Shown one piece after another: positions 1-5,908 of a stretch of 8,122 nt of DNA. Both the position numbers and the translations under genes were made by a program. The notes beneath the pieces are model-generated. The model was not told where the DNA came from and did not search any database. It worked only from the letters and a program-made list of their open reading frames with translations. Each line of letters begins with the position of its first letter. Position 1 is the first letter of the stretch. The DNA comes from CAYOVG01 sp964407285 (lineage in GTDB: Bacteria; Desulfobacterota; Syntrophobacteria; Syntrophobacterales; Syntrophobacteraceae): positions 1 to 8,122 of the forward strand of contig CAYOVG010000319.1 in assembly GCA_964407285.1 (NCBI GenBank). Reading direction: 5' to 3'.

Positions 1-113
1 TCAAGGGCAATGCGGAAGTCCAGGAGCGGATCATACGCAAGCAACTCGGGTGGTCGCGGGAGGGGGAACTGGTCATCGAGTTTCTCCCGCCCGGTTCCGA
101 AAAAACGAATTGA
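1..113 (+). CDS. C-terminal end of a probable septum formation initiator (FtsB/DivIC family), 5' end outside window
   Basis: Frame 3 is open from the window edge to a TGA at 111-113 and encodes the last 36 residues of a protein. The readable tail has E-R-I-I-R-K-Q-L-G-W, then R-E-G-E-L-V-I-E-F. This matches the usual end of FtsB/DivIC proteins, in which an 'ARexLGxxxxGExvxxF' block follows the coiled coil. Those are small single-pass membrane proteins of the divisome that bridge FtsQ/DivIB and FtsL. The coiled coil and membrane anchor would lie upstream, so only the terminal block supports the call. The stop codon overlaps the promoter-like -35 element of the next operon. The assignment rests on a short stretch and is moderately sure. 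Confidence 0.6.
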   Translation, partial: KGNAEVQERIIRKQLGWSREGELVIEFLPPGSEKTN

Positions 114-139
114 CGGTCCGCATTCGAATATGATATCAA
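110..139 (+). promoter_or_regulatory. Candidate sigma-70 promoter for the rpsF operon
   Basis: TTGACG (110-115, five of six matches to the -35 consensus) and TATCAA (134-139, four of six to the -10 consensus) are 18 bp apart. The -35 box overlaps the stop codon of the upstream gene. Transcription from here would begin at about 145-147 and leave a leader of about 80 nt that contains the whole predicted rpsF leader fold. A better -10 match, TATGAT at 129-134, is only 13 bp from the -35 box, which is too close. The call rests on consensus matching only. Confidence 0.35.
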
Positions 140-161
140 AAGCGGTTCACTGAAATATTCA

Positions 162-213
162 CTCCTTGCTCCGATTACCCATAAAGGGGAAGGGGCTTAA
201 GAGCCGGAAGGAG
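162..213 (+). promoter_or_regulatory. rpsF leader fold, candidate S6:S18-binding autoregulatory element sequestering the SD
   Basis: CTCCTT (162-167) is perfectly complementary to AAGGAG (208-213), which is the core of the rpsF Shine-Dalgarno. The helix continues with GCTC (168-171) against GAGC (201-204), leaving CGG (205-207) bulged on the 3' strand directly after a C, so a CCG trinucleotide (204-206) sits at the bulge. CCC (178-180) and GGG (193-195) can close the upper part. Leaders of rpsF in many phyla carry an RNA element with a conserved bulged CCG that mimics the 16S rRNA site and binds the S6:S18 complex. The position, the CCG and the pairing of the SD all fit that element. I assembled the fold by eye. 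Confidence 0.5.
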
Positions 214-224
214 GCAAAAAAGGA

Positions 225-683
225 ATGAGAAAGTACGAGGCATTTTACATCCTCGATCCGGATTTGACGGACGAGGCTACGAACGCAATCAACGACAAGC
301 TCAAGAATGTGGTCGCCGACAACGGTGGAAGCGTGGTGAGCAACGTCCCCTGGGGGAAGAAGAAACTGGCGTATCCCGTGAAAAAACATACGAGAGGCCA
401 GTACGTGCTCATGGAGTTCGGTGGAGACCCCACGCTGGTTGCGGAACTTGAACGCAATATGCGCCTGGATGAGAGGGTGATCAAGTTCATCACCGTGAAA
501 CTTCAGGAATCCTTCGATCCCGAGAAGGAAGCGGAGAGCCGGCTGCCGGCTACGTCGCGCTTCGGCGAGGAGGAAGACGCGGAGGCGGGAGTCGCCGGCT
601 ACGTTTCCGACGAAGAGGTCGAGTCCTTCGATGAGGGCATGGAGGACGAGGGAGACCAGGAGGATAGGGGAGAGGAAGAATAG
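225..683 (+). CDS. rpsF: 30S ribosomal protein S6 with acidic C-terminal extension
   Basis: S6 is a small-subunit protein that binds the central domain of 16S rRNA as a heterodimer with S18, encoded just downstream. Residues 1-~100 form the standard S6 fold: it opens MRKYEAFYIL, then has V-P-W-G-K-K-K-L-A-Y-P-V-K-K and a G-Q-Y-V-L-M-E-F strand, and ends with R-V-I-K-F-I-T-V. The ATG follows a strong AAGGAGG (208-214) by 10 nt. At 152 residues it is longer than most S6 proteins (about 95-135). The extra length is a low-complexity tail (about residues 107-152) dominated by Glu and Asp and ending in EEE. E. coli S6 also has an acidic tail, which RimK extends with glutamates. Whether this tail is modified cannot be read from the window. 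Confidence 0.97.
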   Translation: MRKYEAFYILDPDLTDEATNAINDKLKNVVADNGGSVVSNVPWGKKKLAYPVKKHTRGQYVLMEFGGDPTLVAELERNMRLDERVIKFITVKLQESFDPEKEAESRLPATSRFGEEEDAEAGVAGYVSDEEVESFDEGMEDEGDQEDRGEEE

Positions 684-693
684 CATATCTCCC

Positions 694-736
694 GGAATGC
701 CGCCGGCGCAACCGGCGCACGGCATGCGGGCATTCC
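694..736 (+). other. Structured spacer between rpsF and rpsR (nested inverted repeat)
   Basis: The 123-nt rpsF-rpsR spacer holds a perfect 8-bp inverted repeat, GGAATGCC (694-701) with GGCATTCC (729-736). It encloses a second hairpin, GCCGG (702-706) with CCGGC (712-716) around a CGCAA loop. An alternative pairing, ATGCCG (697-702) with CGGCAT (720-725), competes with the outer stem. No T-run follows, so it is not an intrinsic terminator. It could be a processing or attenuation site within the operon. No open frame of note lies in the spacer. Confidence 0.4.
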
Positions 737-806
737 CTTGCGGGATGTGCGGATACTCGAACCCGAAGTCCGGAATTAAAATCTATCGATACGAAGGAGA
801 GACACG

Positions 807-1055
807 GTGGCTACGATTCGACGCAGACGGCGCACTTTTCACAGGCGTAAGATTTGTCGTTTTTGTGCGGACAGCGATTTGAGAATAGACTACAAGGACC
901 CCAAGACCTTGCGCTATTTCGTCACGGAGCGCGGCAAGATCGTTCCGAGGCGGATCTCCGGCAATTGCGCCAAGCACCAGAGGGAGCTGACGCAGGCCGT
1001 CAAGCGGGCGCGCCAGATCGCCCTCTTGCCCTATACGACCATTCACGCCGTTTAA
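807..1055 (+). CDS. rpsR: 30S ribosomal protein S18 (zinc-ligand, C+ form)
   Basis: The 82-residue product is a full-length S18, the 16S rRNA-binding partner of S6 in the platform of the small subunit. It starts MATIRRRRRTFHRRK and contains the family block Y-K-D-P-K-T-L-R-Y-F-V-T-E-R-G-K-I-V-P-R-R-I near residues 29-50. C17-x2-C20 and C54-x2-H57 make a plausible four-ligand zinc site, as in the cysteine-bearing S18 paralogues; zinc-free variants lack them. The start is GTG at 807, chosen because AAGGAG (794-799) lies 7 nt upstream and the N-terminus matches the family. Immediate genomic pairing with rpsF is the usual arrangement. No priB-like gene lies between them, unlike in enterobacteria. 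Confidence 0.97.
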   Translation: MATIRRRRRTFHRRKICRFCADSDLRIDYKDPKTLRYFVTERGKIVPRRISGNCAKHQRELTQAVKRARQIALLPYTTIHAV

Positions 1056-1060
1056 GGCTG

Positions 1061-1091
1061 TCAACCATGCTCCTTTCGGGAGCATGGTTGA
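1061..1091 (+). other. Perfect 13-bp hairpin between rpsR and the DUF2232 gene
   Basis: The two arms at 1061-1073 and 1079-1091 are perfectly complementary and enclose a five-base TTTCG loop. The stem begins 5 nt after the rpsR stop and ends 14 nt before the next start codon. It is followed by AAACAATCC rather than a T-run, and the opposite strand has no T-run either, so neither direction gives a standard intrinsic terminator. Likely roles are protection of the upstream rpsF-rpsR mRNA 3' end, an RNase processing site, or reduced read-through into the membrane-protein gene. Confidence 0.6.
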
Positions 1092-1105
1092 AACAATCCT
1101 ACTGA

Positions 1106-2089
1106 ATGTTCATGGAAACCTACGGCGGTAGTCCTGAAAATCGGCAGAGGCGCTCAATATTCAGAGAGCTTGCATTGGGGGTCCTCGCAACGCTCGCATC
1201 GTTCCTGCCTGTGCTGGTAATTCCCATTTTGGGGGTCTTCTTCAGCATATTCAGCCCGTTGCCCACGTTGCTGTCCTACTACAGGCTCGATCGCCCTTTG
1301 GGGTTCGTTATTCCGGTCGGGGTGATGGCCGTGTCGTGGGTGGTGCTGGCGCACCTGAATGCGACTCAGGGGTTGTTTTACCTGGGTGAGATGATCCTCC
1401 TGGGGTTGGTGCTCGGCGCGGGCATGCGCAAGGGGCTTTCGCTCGAAAAGACGGTCGGCGGAGCGAGCCTGGCCGTATTCGGCGTTAGCTCGGTCATTTT
1501 TTGGTACAGTCAGGGCGGAATCGGCTCAGAGGTCTTCCAGGGACTCGAGAAGGAGTTCAAAGAGTCCATCACCGCGGTTCTCCGGCAGCATGAGTCCCTT
1601 TCCGACGGCAAGTATGCCCTCGACCAGGTGATCGACAAGTTTTCGTGGTTTCTGGTGAGGCTGCTTCCGGGGGTTACTCTGGCGTCGACCGTCATTGTGG
1701 CGTGGCTGAACCTGCTGATGGCCGTGAGGTTTTGCAGGGCGCAATCCGTTGCCTTGCCCTCGTGGCCCGAATGGACCCGTTGGGGGGCCCCCGACTACCT
1801 TGTGTGGCCGGTCATTGCGGCCGGATTCGGGTTCGTGCTGCCCTCCATGACTTCCAAGATTATCGCTTTGAACTTTTTGATAGTGTTCGGCGCCGTTTAT
1901 CTTCTCCAGGGATTGGCCATCGTCGTTTTCTACTTCGATCGCTGGAAGCTGCCGAAGGTGCTGAGGGCGCTTTTCTATATCTTGCTATTATTGCAGCAGT
2001 TTGCTACCCTGGGGGTCGTTTTTCTGGGATTTTTCGACGTGTGGTTCGATTTCCGCCGCCTTTCCCAAAAATCCGCCCCGGGCTCCTGA
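1106..2089 (+). CDS. DUF2232 (YybS-like) multi-pass membrane protein of the ribosomal protein operon
   Basis: The 327-residue product is an integral membrane protein of unknown biochemical function. About eight hydrophobic segments can be read, near residues 22-52 (one long or two), 66-86, 90-106, 117-136, 182-208, 229-248, 252-276 and 283-309. A polar loop at about 137-180, rich in charged residues, separates the N- and C-terminal bundles. Length, topology and position between rpsR and rplI fit the DUF2232 family; in Bacillus subtilis the relative yybS lies close to rplI and the dnaB-type helicase gene. The start is uncertain. ATG 1106 and ATG 1112 are both in frame, and neither has a convincing Shine-Dalgarno. 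The strong hairpin at 1061-1091 lies just upstream. Low expression relative to the ribosomal genes would be expected. The family call is from memory of gene order and style. Confidence 0.75.
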   Translation: MFMETYGGSPENRQRRSIFRELALGVLATLASFLPVLVIPILGVFFSIFSPLPTLLSYYRLDRPLGFVIPVGVMAVSWVVLAHLNATQGLFYLGEMILLGLVLGAGMRKGLSLEKTVGGASLAVFGVSSVIFWYSQGGIGSEVFQGLEKEFKESITAVLRQHESLSDGKYALDQVIDKFSWFLVRLLPGVTLASTVIVAWLNLLMAVRFCRAQSVALPSWPEWTRWGAPDYLVWPVIAAGFGFVLPSMTSKIIALNFLIVFGAVYLLQGLAIVVFYFDRWKLPKVLRALFYILLLLQQFATLGVVFLGFFDVWFDFRRLSQKSAPGS

Positions 2090-2127
2090 ATACGGTTACT
2101 CTTGAAAGTGAGATCAAGGAGATTGCT

Positions 2128-2577
2128 ATGAAAGTGATCCTTACGGAAAACAATGCGTCCCTGGGCCAGATTGGGGATGTGGTGAATGTGGCTCCGGGGT
2201 ACGCCCGCAACTACCTCCTTCCCCAGGGCCTTGCCATGGAGGCGACGGGGACGAATGTGCGCGAACTCGAGCATAAGAAGCGGGTGCTCGCCAGGAAGCG
2301 TGAAAAAGTCCGCCAACAGATGCTGTCCCTGGCCGAGAGACTGAACCAGGTGCGCATCGGCATGACCCGCAAGGTGGTCGAAGAGGACAAACTGTATGGA
2401 TCGGTGAGCGCCGCCGACATACTGAAGGCCGTCGAGGACCAGGGATTTTCCGAAGTCGCCCGCAAGGACATAATGCTCGAGCAGCCCATCAAGCAGTTGG
2501 GTGAATTCTCGGTACCCATAAGGGTGGACAACGAAATAACGGCGAACGTGACGGTAGTGGTGGAAAAAGAAGAGTAG
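2128..2577 (+). CDS. rplI: 50S ribosomal protein L9
   Basis: The 149-residue product has the standard two-domain L9 layout. The N-terminal 23S-binding domain (about residues 1-50) opens MKVILTENNASLGQIGDVV and carries the diagnostic P-G-Y-A-R-N-Y-L-L-P block. A long charged helix follows (about 45-80), then the C-terminal domain with K-L-Y-G-S-V-S-A-A-D-I. L9 projects from the L1 side of the large subunit and affects reading-frame maintenance. The ATG at 2128 is preceded by AAGGAG (2116-2121) with 6-nt spacing. The frame is open far upstream, overlapping the membrane-protein gene, but family alignment and the SD place the start here. It lies 38 nt after the previous gene and about 106 nt before dnaB, an order common in bacteria. 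Confidence 0.97.
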   Translation: MKVILTENNASLGQIGDVVNVAPGYARNYLLPQGLAMEATGTNVRELEHKKRVLARKREKVRQQMLSLAERLNQVRIGMTRKVVEEDKLYGSVSAADILKAVEDQGFSEVARKDIMLEQPIKQLGEFSVPIRVDNEITANVTVVVEKEE

Positions 2578-2609
2578 CGTTGTCCATGGGGCTCCTGTCT
2601 ATCCATCCG

Positions 2610-2632
2610 GCGGCCGGCTGCCATGAGGCCGC
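2610..2632 (+). other. GC-rich hairpin in the rplI-dnaB spacer
   Basis: GCGGCC (2610-2615) is complementary to GGCCGC (2627-2632) across an 11-nt loop. A second GGCCGC follows at 2633-2638, so the downstream arm can slip. No T-run follows. It may only reflect GC-rich composition; a role in processing or pausing between the ribosomal genes and dnaB is possible. Confidence 0.25.
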
Positions 2633-2683
2633 GGCCGCTAGTGTGCGTTGATGTGGTGGTAGAAAAGGGAAAAAGGCATTACC

Positions 2684-4024
2684 ATGGACGGTATCGCTGA
2701 TGAACTGAAGAAGATCCCTCCCCAGCAGCTCGAAGCCGAGCAGTCGCTTCTGGGAGGGATTTTGATCGACAGCGAGAGCCTGTCGGCGGCGCTGGAAGTC
2801 CTGAAAGGGGATGAATTTTACCGGGAAACGCACCGGATCATCTTTCGGGTTATGCAGGACCTCTTCGAGCGCAATGAGCCCATAGACCTCATAACCGTCA
2901 CCAGTCTCCTCACCGAGCGCAATCAACTGGAAACCATCGGGGGGGCCACGTACCTGGCCTCCCTGATGGAAACGGTCCCTTCGGCGGCCAATGTGCCCGC
3001 CTACGCCAGGATCGTCAACGAGAAGGCGCTCCTGCGAAATCTCATTCAGAAGTCCAATGAAATCATCTCCTGGTGCTACGGGGGCGGAAAGGGCGTTGAA
3101 GAAATCCTCGACCACGCCGAATCCTCCATCTTCGCCGTAACGGAAAACCGGATTCGCACCAGCTATTCCACGATCAAGGACATCGTAAAGAAGAGCATCA
3201 AGGCCATCGAGGACCTCCAGGAACAGCGCGAGATGGTGACGGGGGTCCCCAGCCATTTCAAGGACCTGGACAAACTCACGGCGGGGTTCCAGAAGTCGGA
3301 CCTGATCATCATCGCCGGGAGACCGTCGATGGGAAAGACCGCTTTTGCGCTTAATGTGGCCTGTAATGCGGCGCTGAAAAGCGACGTTCCCATCGGGTTC
3401 TTCTCGCTCGAAATGAGCAAGGAGCAACTGGCGATGCGCCTTTTGTGCTCCGAGGCCCGCGTTGACTCCCATAAAATACGCAGCGGTTTTCTGAGCCGGC
3501 AGGAGTGCGCGAAGATGCTCACGGCGGCGGGTGTATTCATGGATGCCCCGATATGCATAGACGACACCCCCGCCATTACGACGATCGAACTTCGGGCCAA
3601 GGCCAGGAGGATGATGGCGGACGGCGGACTGGGAATGATCGTCGTCGATTACCTGCAGCTCATGCGCAGCCGCGAGGGGGTGGAGCGCAGGGAGCAGGAG
3701 ATTTCCGACGTGTCGAGGTCGCTCAAGGCGGTCGCCAAGGAGTTGAACATCCCGGTCATAGCGCTTTCGCAGCTCAACCGCAAGGTGGAGGAGCGTCACA
3801 ACAAACGGCCGATGTTGAGCGATCTTCGAGAGTCGGGCGCCATCGAGCAGGATGCCGACGTCATCATTTTCATCTACCGTGACGAAGTCTACAACGAGAA
3901 CACCACGGAAGCGGGAATAGCCGAGATTACGATAGGGAAGCAGCGAAACGGCCCCCTGGGCGTCGTGAAACTCCAGTATATGAATTCGTATACCCGGTTC
4001 GAGAACCTGGCGCACGAGTTGTGA
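2684..4024 (+). CDS. dnaB: Replicative DNA helicase DnaB
   Basis: This is the 446-residue hexameric 5'-3' helicase that unwinds DNA at the replication fork, loads with DnaC/DnaI-type or other loaders and recruits primase. The N-terminal DnaB_N domain (about residues 12-115) starts with P-P-Q-Q-L-E-A-E-Q-S-L-L-G-G. The linker leads to a RecA-like motor with a Walker A GRPSMGKT at 212-219 (Lys218, Thr219) and a Walker B ending in Asp322 within I-V-V-D-Y-L-Q-L. The conserved S-Q-L-N-R and D-L-R-E-S-G-A-I-E-Q-D-A-D blocks follow, with a terminal I-G-K-Q-R-N-G-P. The length is typical, with no intein or frame disruption. The start ATG 2684 has a modest AAGG (2673-2676) 7 nt upstream. Confidence 0.97.
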   Translation: MDGIADELKKIPPQQLEAEQSLLGGILIDSESLSAALEVLKGDEFYRETHRIIFRVMQDLFERNEPIDLITVTSLLTERNQLETIGGATYLASLMETVPSAANVPAYARIVNEKALLRNLIQKSNEIISWCYGGGKGVEEILDHAESSIFAVTENRIRTSYSTIKDIVKKSIKAIEDLQEQREMVTGVPSHFKDLDKLTAGFQKSDLIIIAGRPSMGKTAFALNVACNAALKSDVPIGFFSLEMSKEQLAMRLLCSEARVDSHKIRSGFLSRQECAKMLTAAGVFMDAPICIDDTPAITTIELRAKARRMMADGGLGMIVVDYLQLMRSREGVERREQEISDVSRSLKAVAKELNIPVIALSQLNRKVEERHNKRPMLSDLRESGAIEQDADVIIFIYRDEVYNENTTEAGIAEITIGKQRNGPLGVVKLQYMNSYTRFENLAHEL

Positions 4025-4056
4025 CGCGCGGGAGAAGACGGGGGGCGTCGCCGGCC

Positions 4057-4107
4057 GGGTCCACCGCGGGACCGAATGCCGTATCACCGTTGGTCCGCGG
4101 CCCTTTT
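4057..4107 (+). terminator. Possible intrinsic terminator after dnaB
   Basis: GACC (4070-4073) pairs with GGTC (4092-4095) and CCGCG (4064-4068) with CGCGG (4096-4100), with one G bulged at 4069. GGG (4057-4059) can also pair with CCC (4101-4103) past a 4-nt bulge. TTTT follows at 4104-4107. The short T-run and the 18-nt loop make it a weak terminator at best. Its place 33 nt after the dnaB stop, before a gene of unrelated function, supports the call. Confidence 0.35.
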
Positions 4108-4117
4108 GATGTTGGGA

Positions 4118-4173
4118 GTTGCGGGTCGCGCGGGCGGGCGCCTTCCGCAAGCCGTGGCCCGCAATCCCGCAAC
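4118..4173 (+). repeat. GC-rich inverted repeat in the dnaB-ligase spacer
   Basis: GTTGCGGG (4118-4125) is perfectly complementary to CCCGCAAC (4166-4173). A second CCCGCAA at 4158-4164 offers an alternative partner. The region between is G- and C-run rich, and TCCGATG occurs twice shortly after it. Together with the terminator-like stem it fills most of the 267-nt spacer, in which I see no supported gene. Confidence 0.35.
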
Positions 4174-4291
4174 GGGCCGGGCGCTTCAGTTGATGCGTCC
4201 ATTGCCGGGTCCGATGCCGGCTCCGATGATGAACCTCTTGCTCCGGCCCCTCGGGACTGCGCCGGATTGTGATAACGAGTAGAGATCTGCA

Positions 4292-5605
4292 ATGAATCCA
4301 AACGACATGTACTGGGACGAAAGCGTTGAGTCATTTTCTCGGGCCGAACTGGATGCTCTCCAGTTGCACCGGCTGAAGGGCGTGTTGCAGCATGCCGGCC
4401 GGGCCCCTTTCTACCGCAAGAAGTTCGACGAAGCGGGAGTGGATGTATCCTCCATGGACTCGCTGGAAGACGTCCGCAAGCTTCCCTTCACGACCAAGCA
4501 GGACCTGCGGGATCAGTACCCATACGGATTTCTGTGTGTGCCGAAGGACCGGCTCGTTCGCCTTCATGTCTCATCGGGCACGACGGGGCAGGCGACCGCC
4601 ATGTTCTACACGCGGCACGATGTCGAAACCTGGGCGAACCTCATGGCCCGGTGTATGTATATGACGGGCGCGCGCCCCGGCGATGTCTTCCAGAACCTCA
4701 CCGGATACGGGCTTTTCACGGGTGGGCTCGGCTTCCACTATGGGGCGGAGAGGCTCGGGATGCTGACGATCCCGTCGGGGCCGGGAAACAGCAAGCGACA
4801 GATCCAGCTCATGAAGGATTTTTCGACGAATGTGCTCCACATCATCCCGAGCTACGCGCTGGTTCTTCAAGACGTCATGGCGGATATGGGAGTGGACCCC
4901 AGGCGGGACCTCCAGCTCAAAATCGCCTTCCTCGGAGCGGAACCGCATTCGGAGGAAGTTCGCCGGCGGGTAGAAGACTTTTACGGAATTCGTGTATATA
5001 ATAGTTATGGGCTGTCGGAGATGAACGGTCCGGGGGTCGCTTTCGAATGCCCGTACCAGAACGGAATGCACCTGTGGGAGGATGCGTACCTGATCGAAAT
5101 AGTCGATCCGGACACCCTGGAACCCGTCCCGGACGGGACCCTCGGGGAACTGGTGATGACCAACCTCTGCAGGGAGGGAATGCCCTTCATACGGTACCGG
5201 ACCAAGGACCTCACACGCATTCTTCCGGGGGACTGCCCTTGCGGACGCGTGCACAGGCGGCTGGACCGCATCCAGGGACGCTCGGACGACATGTTCATCA
5301 TCAAGGGGGTGAATATATTCCCCATCCAGGTGGAACAGGTGCTCATGGGCATCCCGGAAGTGGGAAGCAACTACCGGATTATCCTGCATTCCGAAAACGA
5401 TATCGATGAAATGAGCGTCCAGGTGGAAGTGACGGACAAGATCTTCATCGAGGATATGCGGCGGTTGCAGCGGATTCAGAAGAAGATTACGCACGACCTG
5501 AAGAACGAGTTGCTCGTGACTCCGAGGGTCCAACTGGTGGAGCCGAATGCGTTGCCCCGAAGCGACGGGAAGGCGGTGCGGCTGGTGGACCAGCGCGGGA
5601 AATGA
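4292..5605 (+). CDS. paaK: Phenylacetate-CoA ligase family (PaaK-like) adenylate-forming enzyme
   Basis: The 437-residue product belongs to the PaaK branch of adenylate-forming enzymes, which activate an aryl acid with ATP and CoA to the acyl-CoA with release of AMP and PPi in the cytosol. The ATP-binding P-loop reads SSGTTGQAT at residues 94-102, with Gln100 where many PaaK enzymes have Lys. A Y-G-L-S-E-M-N-G-P-G block and an R-T-K-D-L-T motif follow, then C-P-C-G-R and G-R-S-D-D-M-F-I-I-K-G-V-N-I-F-P. The C-terminal lid ends with P-R-S-D-G-K-A-V-R, whose Lys is the expected adenylation residue. The length is normal for the family. ATG 4292 has only a weak GAGTAGAGA upstream. No other aromatic-catabolism gene is adjacent, so the true substrate (phenylacetate, indoleacetate, another aryl acid) cannot be told. 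Confidence 0.9.
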   Translation: MNPNDMYWDESVESFSRAELDALQLHRLKGVLQHAGRAPFYRKKFDEAGVDVSSMDSLEDVRKLPFTTKQDLRDQYPYGFLCVPKDRLVRLHVSSGTTGQATAMFYTRHDVETWANLMARCMYMTGARPGDVFQNLTGYGLFTGGLGFHYGAERLGMLTIPSGPGNSKRQIQLMKDFSTNVLHIIPSYALVLQDVMADMGVDPRRDLQLKIAFLGAEPHSEEVRRRVEDFYGIRVYNSYGLSEMNGPGVAFECPYQNGMHLWEDAYLIEIVDPDTLEPVPDGTLGELVMTNLCREGMPFIRYRTKDLTRILPGDCPCGRVHRRLDRIQGRSDDMFIIKGVNIFPIQVEQVLMGIPEVGSNYRIILHSENDIDEMSVQVEVTDKIFIEDMRRLQRIQKKITHDLKNELLVTPRVQLVEPNALPRSDGKAVRLVDQRGK

Positions 5606-5678
5606 AAAGAGAGGGATGCTCGATAGCCTGGATGCCTGATACGAGGGTGGGTTCTGAAATGAGCGCGTTACAGTGCTT

Positions 5679-5760
5679 TGCGCGGTTACGGTTGCCGCCT
5701 GCCGCGACCAGGCCGTTGAAATCCGTGCTCTCCTGCGCGGTTACGGCTGCCGGCCGCGAC
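5679..5760 (+). repeat. Imperfect direct repeat pair
   Basis: A 19-nt block beginning TGCGCGGTTACGG occurs at 5679-5697 and again at 5734-5752 with one difference (T5692 versus C5747). Both copies continue into GCCGCGAC (5701-5708 and 5753-5760), the first with a 3-nt insertion. A degenerate GCGCGTTAC precedes them at about 5663. Start-to-start distance is 55 nt. It looks like a local duplication that is now diverging. Confidence 0.6.
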
Positions 5761-5783
5761 GCGACGACCCGCATCGCAGGAAG

Positions 5784-5851
5784 GATGCCGGATAAAGGTT
5801 CGTCCCATCCGGCGACGAACATCCGACACCCGATATCGAGCATCCGGCATC
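5784..5851 (+). repeat. Nested inverted repeat upstream of hflX
   Basis: GATGCCGGAT (5784-5793) is perfectly complementary to ATCCGGCATC (5842-5851). Inside it, GTTCGTC (5798-5804) pairs perfectly with GACGAAC (5814-5820) around a 9-nt loop containing CATCCGG. The palindrome CGATATCG lies between the inner hairpin and the outer arm. It resembles the extragenic palindromic repeats of many genomes, but only one copy is visible here. Confidence 0.5.
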
Positions 5852-5908
5852 TGTCTCTTCCCGGGATACGGGCATCCGGAAGGACCCGGTCCGGAAAAAC
5901 ATTGTAGA

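Larger units (their letters stand above)
5606..5908 (+). other. Non-coding, repeat-rich spacer between the ligase gene and hflX
   Basis: I see no supported gene here. A 101-codon frame runs through it, but its sequence is composed of the short repeats and resembles no protein I know. The stretch holds an imperfect direct repeat (5679-5760), a nested inverted repeat (5784-5851) and several CATCCGG/CATCCGA copies. It also has an 8-bp stem at 5858-5881 (TTCC/GGAA plus GGAT/ATCC with a 2-nt bulge) and GGACC-C-GGTCC at 5882-5892. No T-run follows any stem, and no clear promoter was found for hflX. Confidence 0.5.

Noticed and set aside
777..782. TAAAAT as a -10 box of an internal promoter before rpsR
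   Set aside because: No -35-like hexamer lies at an acceptable distance upstream.
1645..2577. Long frame that would fuse 161 codons to the start of L9
   Set aside because: The upstream part is the off-frame shadow of the DUF2232 gene. L9 aligns from ATG 2128, which has its own SD.
2489..4150. 553-codon minus-strand frame opposite dnaB
   Set aside because: It is the antisense shadow of dnaB in GC-rich codons. The product shows no recognisable domain, while the + strand encodes complete DnaB motifs.
4268..4276. TGTGATAAC as an extended -10 promoter for the ligase gene
   Set aside because: No -35 match at a suitable distance, and the predicted start would leave only a few leader bases before ATG 4292, without room for an SD.
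4571..5533. 320-codon minus-strand frame opposite the ligase gene
   Set aside because: It is the antisense shadow of the PaaK-like gene; the translation resembles no family.
5882..5892. GGACC-C-GGTCC as part of a terminator
   Set aside because: It is followed by A residues on the + strand, and no T-run follows the stem on either strand.
5602..5907. 101-codon plus-strand frame after the ligase gene
   Set aside because: It overlaps the ligase stop, its sequence consists of the local repeats and it resembles no protein family.
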